Made by a program: the position numbers and the translations under genes. Under the pieces are notes generated by a model that made no database searches, had not been told where the DNA came from, and saw only the letters and a program-made list of their open reading frames with translations. A stretch of 11,068 nucleotides of DNA from assembly GCA_030374735.1 (NCBI GenBank), contig JASCIV010000863.1:1-11068 (forward strand), in the 5' to 3' direction. Every line of letters begins with the position of its first letter. The first letter of the stretch is position 1. The DNA comes from Gracilaria caudata (lineage: Eukaryota; Rhodophyta; Florideophyceae; Gracilariales; Gracilariaceae). Below are positions 8,272-11,068 of this stretch, in pieces.

Positions 8272-9260
8272 GCGGCCTGCGGACTTGGCGGAGACAGTCG
8301 GAGGCAAGTGGTTCGAGCTCGTGTGGATGGCGCTGTGAGGCGGCGCCAGGTGCTGCAAATGCTATTGCTAAGTGTTGCGATCCCTTCCTCGGCTCGCGTG
8401 CAGGCGGCGCCGGACGTTGGTGCTGGCATGGCCGACTCAGACCGCGCGTTCTTTGACATCTCAGTGGCGGGGCGACCAGTTGGGCGCATCGTGATACAGC
8501 TATTTGCCGATGCGGCTCCTGTTAGCGTGGATACGTTCAAGAAACTTGTAGAGGGAACTCTTCGCAATCGCTCGGGGCGTACTGCTGGGTACAAGTACGC
8601 GCAGGCTTCTAGAGTGATTTCGGGAAAACGCGTTGAACTGGGTAGAGTGAAGCAGATAGATACGCTCAACCAGCAGTCCGGTGTTCCGCAGCGCCAAATT
8701 GTCACTGTTCAAGTTCCCGAGAATCGCGATTCTAACCAGTTATTGCACGATAGCAAGGGATTAGTATCTGTTCAGCGAGGGGGGAGTTTCGAATTCTCGG
8801 TAATGTTGGCGCCTGATTCTGAACTCGATGACAGCCATTTGGTCATCGGTCGCGTTGTTGATGGTATGAATGTAGTGGACGTTTTAGGAAAGGTCCCTAC
8901 AAATCGAAAGACCATTCGCGACGGTTACAGGAATATTGGTAAGGCTATTGGCGATGCGCGCGCAAAGGTAGACGTGAGTTGTGCTCCTCTTTTGTTTGCC
9001 CGCGCGTCGTCTGCTTTGCGGCTCTAACATTTTGTTGCTTTTGTTTGTTCTGCACACCGCCTACTCCTGTTTCCTGTTCGCTCTATTACTGATATCTAGT
9101 TAGAGGACAAGGTACGTTTTCACCTCCTGATGGGTCTTCGCGTATGCCAACATAACAAAGCCACTAACGCACAAGCGCGTATTTCGGTATTCTGCGTTCG
9201 CGGTGCGCAACACAACAGCCTTTACAGAAGATTCAGATTACGAACTGCGGATTGTTGTGA
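8206..9260 (+). CDS. Thylakoid-lumen cyclophilin-like protein with degenerate active site, 3 exons
   Basis: This is a peptidyl-prolyl isomerase fold protein expected in the thylakoid lumen. Exons by eye: 8206-8973, 9100-9111, 9219-9260, giving 273 residues. ATG 8206 is fixed by an in-frame TGA three bases upstream. Residues 1-43 are Arg/Ala/Ser-rich, like a plastid transit peptide. VRRRQVLQMLLLSVAIP (45-60) followed by RVQA then AP (65-69) looks like a twin-arginine lumenal signal with its cleavage site. The domain begins FFDISVAGRPVGRIVIQLF (82-100), typical cyclophilin strand one and two, and ends ELDDSHLVIGRVVDGMNVV then KIQITNCG. Where cyclophilin A has catalytic Arg55, Phe60, Met61 and Gln63, this protein has a stretch near 131-147 without that set, and the Trp121/His126 region is also changed. 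Isomerase activity is therefore doubtful. The layout resembles plant lumenal cyclophilins such as Arabidopsis CYP26-2, a comparison made from memory. Confidence 0.88.
9100..9111 (+). other. 12-base microexon of the cyclophilin-like gene
   Basis: TTAGAGGACAAG, coding Leu-Glu-Asp-Lys, is bounded by a TAG acceptor and a GTACGT donor, both in phase 0. With it, the join to the last exon reads KVDLEDKPLQKIQITNCG, and the gap before the final strand is close to the family's usual length. Without it the frame is kept and the protein loses four residues, so skipping would be tolerated. The upstream intron (8974-9099) has no CTAAC/CTGAC near its acceptor; its only CTAAC is 71 bases away. Confidence 0.6.
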
Positions 9261-10382
9261 AACACTCGTTGTTACTTACCGTTCGTGAGTTTGTAAGCGC
9301 GAAAGCAACCTTTGCTGCTCTTAATACAGTATCGCTTAATTATCGCCGCCAGTCGTGCGAAAACATCTTGTCCATGAAGCAACATACAACAGTACCAGTA
9401 TCAACTCTGAATTTGTCAGTCCAGTTGCTGGACTCCAGCGTTGCCCAACAGTTCACCGGTGCTCATCATTTTGAGATCTTGCGAGACACACACAGTTTGC
9501 CAGGAACGGGACCAGGACATATATTTTATGGTCGCGAGCCACAGGCTTTGTGTCACTGTAACAAACCCTGACCTCCGTATTCGCACTCCCTCACCATACC
9601 AAGCACGAAAGGATTGTGTGACCGAAACCTCACATTACTCACAAGGTTTGAATTTCGGCGAGACTGCGGGAACTGTCGTAGTATGCCTGCCGACCCAGCA
9701 CATGTAGAACTGAAAGATAACGCGAAAGCCGTTGCACACCACCGTGTTGTTCTCTTAACTAGTTGTTTTCCCAACACACAAGTGTTTGCATGACATTGCA
9801 CCAACGGTGCGCCATTGAATGGTTCTCTTCCGTCTCTCTTACCCTTCCCACCAGCTGTAATGTTAGTGCGTAAAGAGATGCGAAGCCGTTAGTGTTATTG
9901 TTTGGTATCTCATTCGCCCGTTGGGTTTCGTTAAATTCAAAGCAAACCATAAAGGCAGGCATCAAAACTATACAAACATGTTGCATTTAAAAAGTTCAAT
10001 CGTTCATGATGGACAGTGTATGGTGAAAGGGTTAGGCATCACGATGTTTCCCCCGTAATGTTACCGTTTGTCGTTAAACACCTGAGTGTCGAACAATGAA
10101 AGTTTGCTTGATCTTCGTGGTCTGCTGGACTCGAACTGGGAAAGCTTTGCCGAAACGTGATCAGCGATGCAAATACCGTGGATCTCGCCAATGAGACGCT
10201 TACACACTCGACAACGTTGACAGGCACCGGTAGGTGTACGAAGGTAGTGTACAGTATTGCTGTGTCGAACAGGTAGACAATGGCAAGCCAATGCAATGGA
10301 GATATTCCTTTCTCTCGTAGAGCCCGGTCAGTTTGGCACTGGTCAGTCGAATCGATGGAAAGCAGGTGACAGTGTCGACTCA
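9261..10382. other. Region without a clear gene
   Basis: This 1.1 kb lies after the cyclophilin stop and before the last gene. Several short frames are present on both strands, but none shows a recognised domain. Noted inside are GTGTCGAACA at 10086-10095 and 10262-10271, an imperfect repeat of GGTAG..TGTAC near 10229-10252, and a Cys-rich minus-strand frame at 10061-10291. An ATG at 10296 is in phase with the last gene and could be its true start. Confidence 0.45.
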
Positions 10383-11068
10383 ATGGACGAGGAGCAGAAG
10401 CGCGCCCTTTTCCGCCAGCTCTGCATCGCCCGCGCGCCGTCCGAATCGCCCTCAGACTCTGCCTCCCTCACTTCCTCCGCTTCCGACCGCTCGGCACCCC
10501 CGTCCCCACCCCAACGTACCTGCCACCCAGCGGCTCACGAACTGCCCGATACACAACAGTCTCCTCAAACACAAGAGCGCGCCCCGCCTTCACCGTACGC
10601 CTCCTCAGATGCAGAGACTGTTGAGCCGGAGTCTGTTGCGGAGCAGCCGCCCTCGCCGCGTCACGTCCCGGCTGTTCTGCCTCGCTCGGCCGCACTCAGC
10701 CAGGTGACGTCGCCGTCGCGCTCGAGGCCGCAGACAGCGCTTGCGACCGCGGGAGAGCACTCTGCTTCTTCTGGTGCCGAAACTGTTCCGCCGCCTTCTC
10801 CGGCTGCGTTGCAACGTGTATACGCACTAGAGGATTCTTTGGCATCTGCGCCCCAGCCACGCGTTGCTGTTGTTGATGAAGGCGGTATTGATGGATGGGA
10901 AGCTGATCGTGCTGAGAAAGCAGCATCTAATCGGGCGCGTTCGCGTCATTTAGGGGAGGGCTACCCGAAGTTGAAGAAAGCCAAGTTTGATTCAGTGGCC
11001 GAGAAAGATGTGCGTCTGTCAAATCGAGGGGGCGCTTCTGGTTCTTTCGGTGTGTTGCCTGCTTGTGT
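10383..11068 (+). CDS. Ser/Pro-rich protein of unknown function, N-terminal part, runs off the right edge
   Basis: From ATG 10383 the frame is open for 228 codons to the window end, with no stop. I do not recognise it. It begins MDEEQKRALFRQLCIARAP, a likely short helix, then about 130 residues rich in Ser, Pro, Ala and Glu that look disordered. A more ordered, charged part follows, with GGIDGWEADRAEKAA, a basic RARSRHLGEGYPKLKKAKFD stretch, and then VAEKDVRLSNRGGASGSFG before the edge. A second in-frame ATG at 10296 would add 29 residues and has a better Kozak context (G at -3 and +4); the next in-frame stop upstream is at 10245. I prefer 10383 because GC content and amino-acid bias rise sharply there. 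The conserved domain that would name this protein probably lies beyond the window. Confidence 0.6.
   Translation, partial: MDEEQKRALFRQLCIARAPSESPSDSASLTSSASDRSAPPSPPQRTCHPAAHELPDTQQSPQTQERAPPSPYASSDAETVEPESVAEQPPSPRHVPAVLPRSAALSQVTSPSRSRPQTALATAGEHSASSGAETVPPPSPAALQRVYALEDSLASAPQPRVAVVDEGGIDGWEADRAEKAASNRARSRHLGEGYPKLKKAKFDSVAEKDVRLSNRGGASGSFGVLPAC

Noticed and set aside
9203..9571. 122-codon plus-strand frame
   Set aside because: Its start overlaps the last cyclophilin exon in another phase, and the rest fits a 3' UTR; it shows no known domain.
10126..10140. tRNA T-loop-like sequence on the minus strand (GTTCGAGTC)
   Set aside because: The flanking bases do not form a T stem, and no acceptor or anticodon arm could be drawn around it.
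10086..10271. GTGTCGAACA present twice
   Set aside because: A single ten-base match within 200 bases is too weak to call a repeat element without more copies.

Overview
The window looks like nuclear DNA of a plastid-bearing, intron-rich eukaryote, most likely a unicellular alga. Three genes are split by short GT-AG introns (69 to 157 bases). One of them encodes a cyclophilin-like protein with a two-part leader of the kind that sends proteins into the thylakoid lumen. All three stop codons are used, so the code is standard. A red alga is my guess, because the leader is Arg/Ala/Ser-rich with a Phe near its start, but the window does not prove it.

Layout from left to right. First is a complete five-exon gene for an alpha-kleisin, the RAD21/SCC1/REC8 subunit of cohesin (174-2811, +). 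About 1.1 kb without a convincing gene follows. Next is a complete six-exon gene for a bestrophin-type (UPF0187) anion channel (3935-5833, +). The 779 bases after it contain a plausible extra intron (5950-6218) and a possible small spliced reading frame that overlaps the channel gene's stop. A long Ser/Arg-rich frame of unknown function lies on the minus strand (7692-6613). It shares a GC-rich divergent promoter region (7693-8205), with a nested inverted repeat and a 12-base direct repeat, with the plus-strand lumenal cyclophilin-like gene (8206-9260). That gene has three exons, one of only 12 bases. About 1 kb without a clear gene precedes the start of another Ser/Pro-rich protein of unknown function (10383 to the right edge, +), which runs out of the window.

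The genes show no shared pathway: chromosome cohesion, anion transport, lumenal protein folding or scaffolding, and two orphans. I see no operon, mobile element, CRISPR array, rRNA or tRNA. The splice signals are very uniform: every donor has G at +5, and every intron contains a CTAAC or CTGAC branch-point-like motif. This uniformity made the exon joins possible to work out by eye. I did not find a clearly new biological system. The items most worth checking are the 12-base microexon with the degenerate cyclophilin active site, the spliced frame downstream of the bestrophin gene, and the repeats in the divergent promoter.
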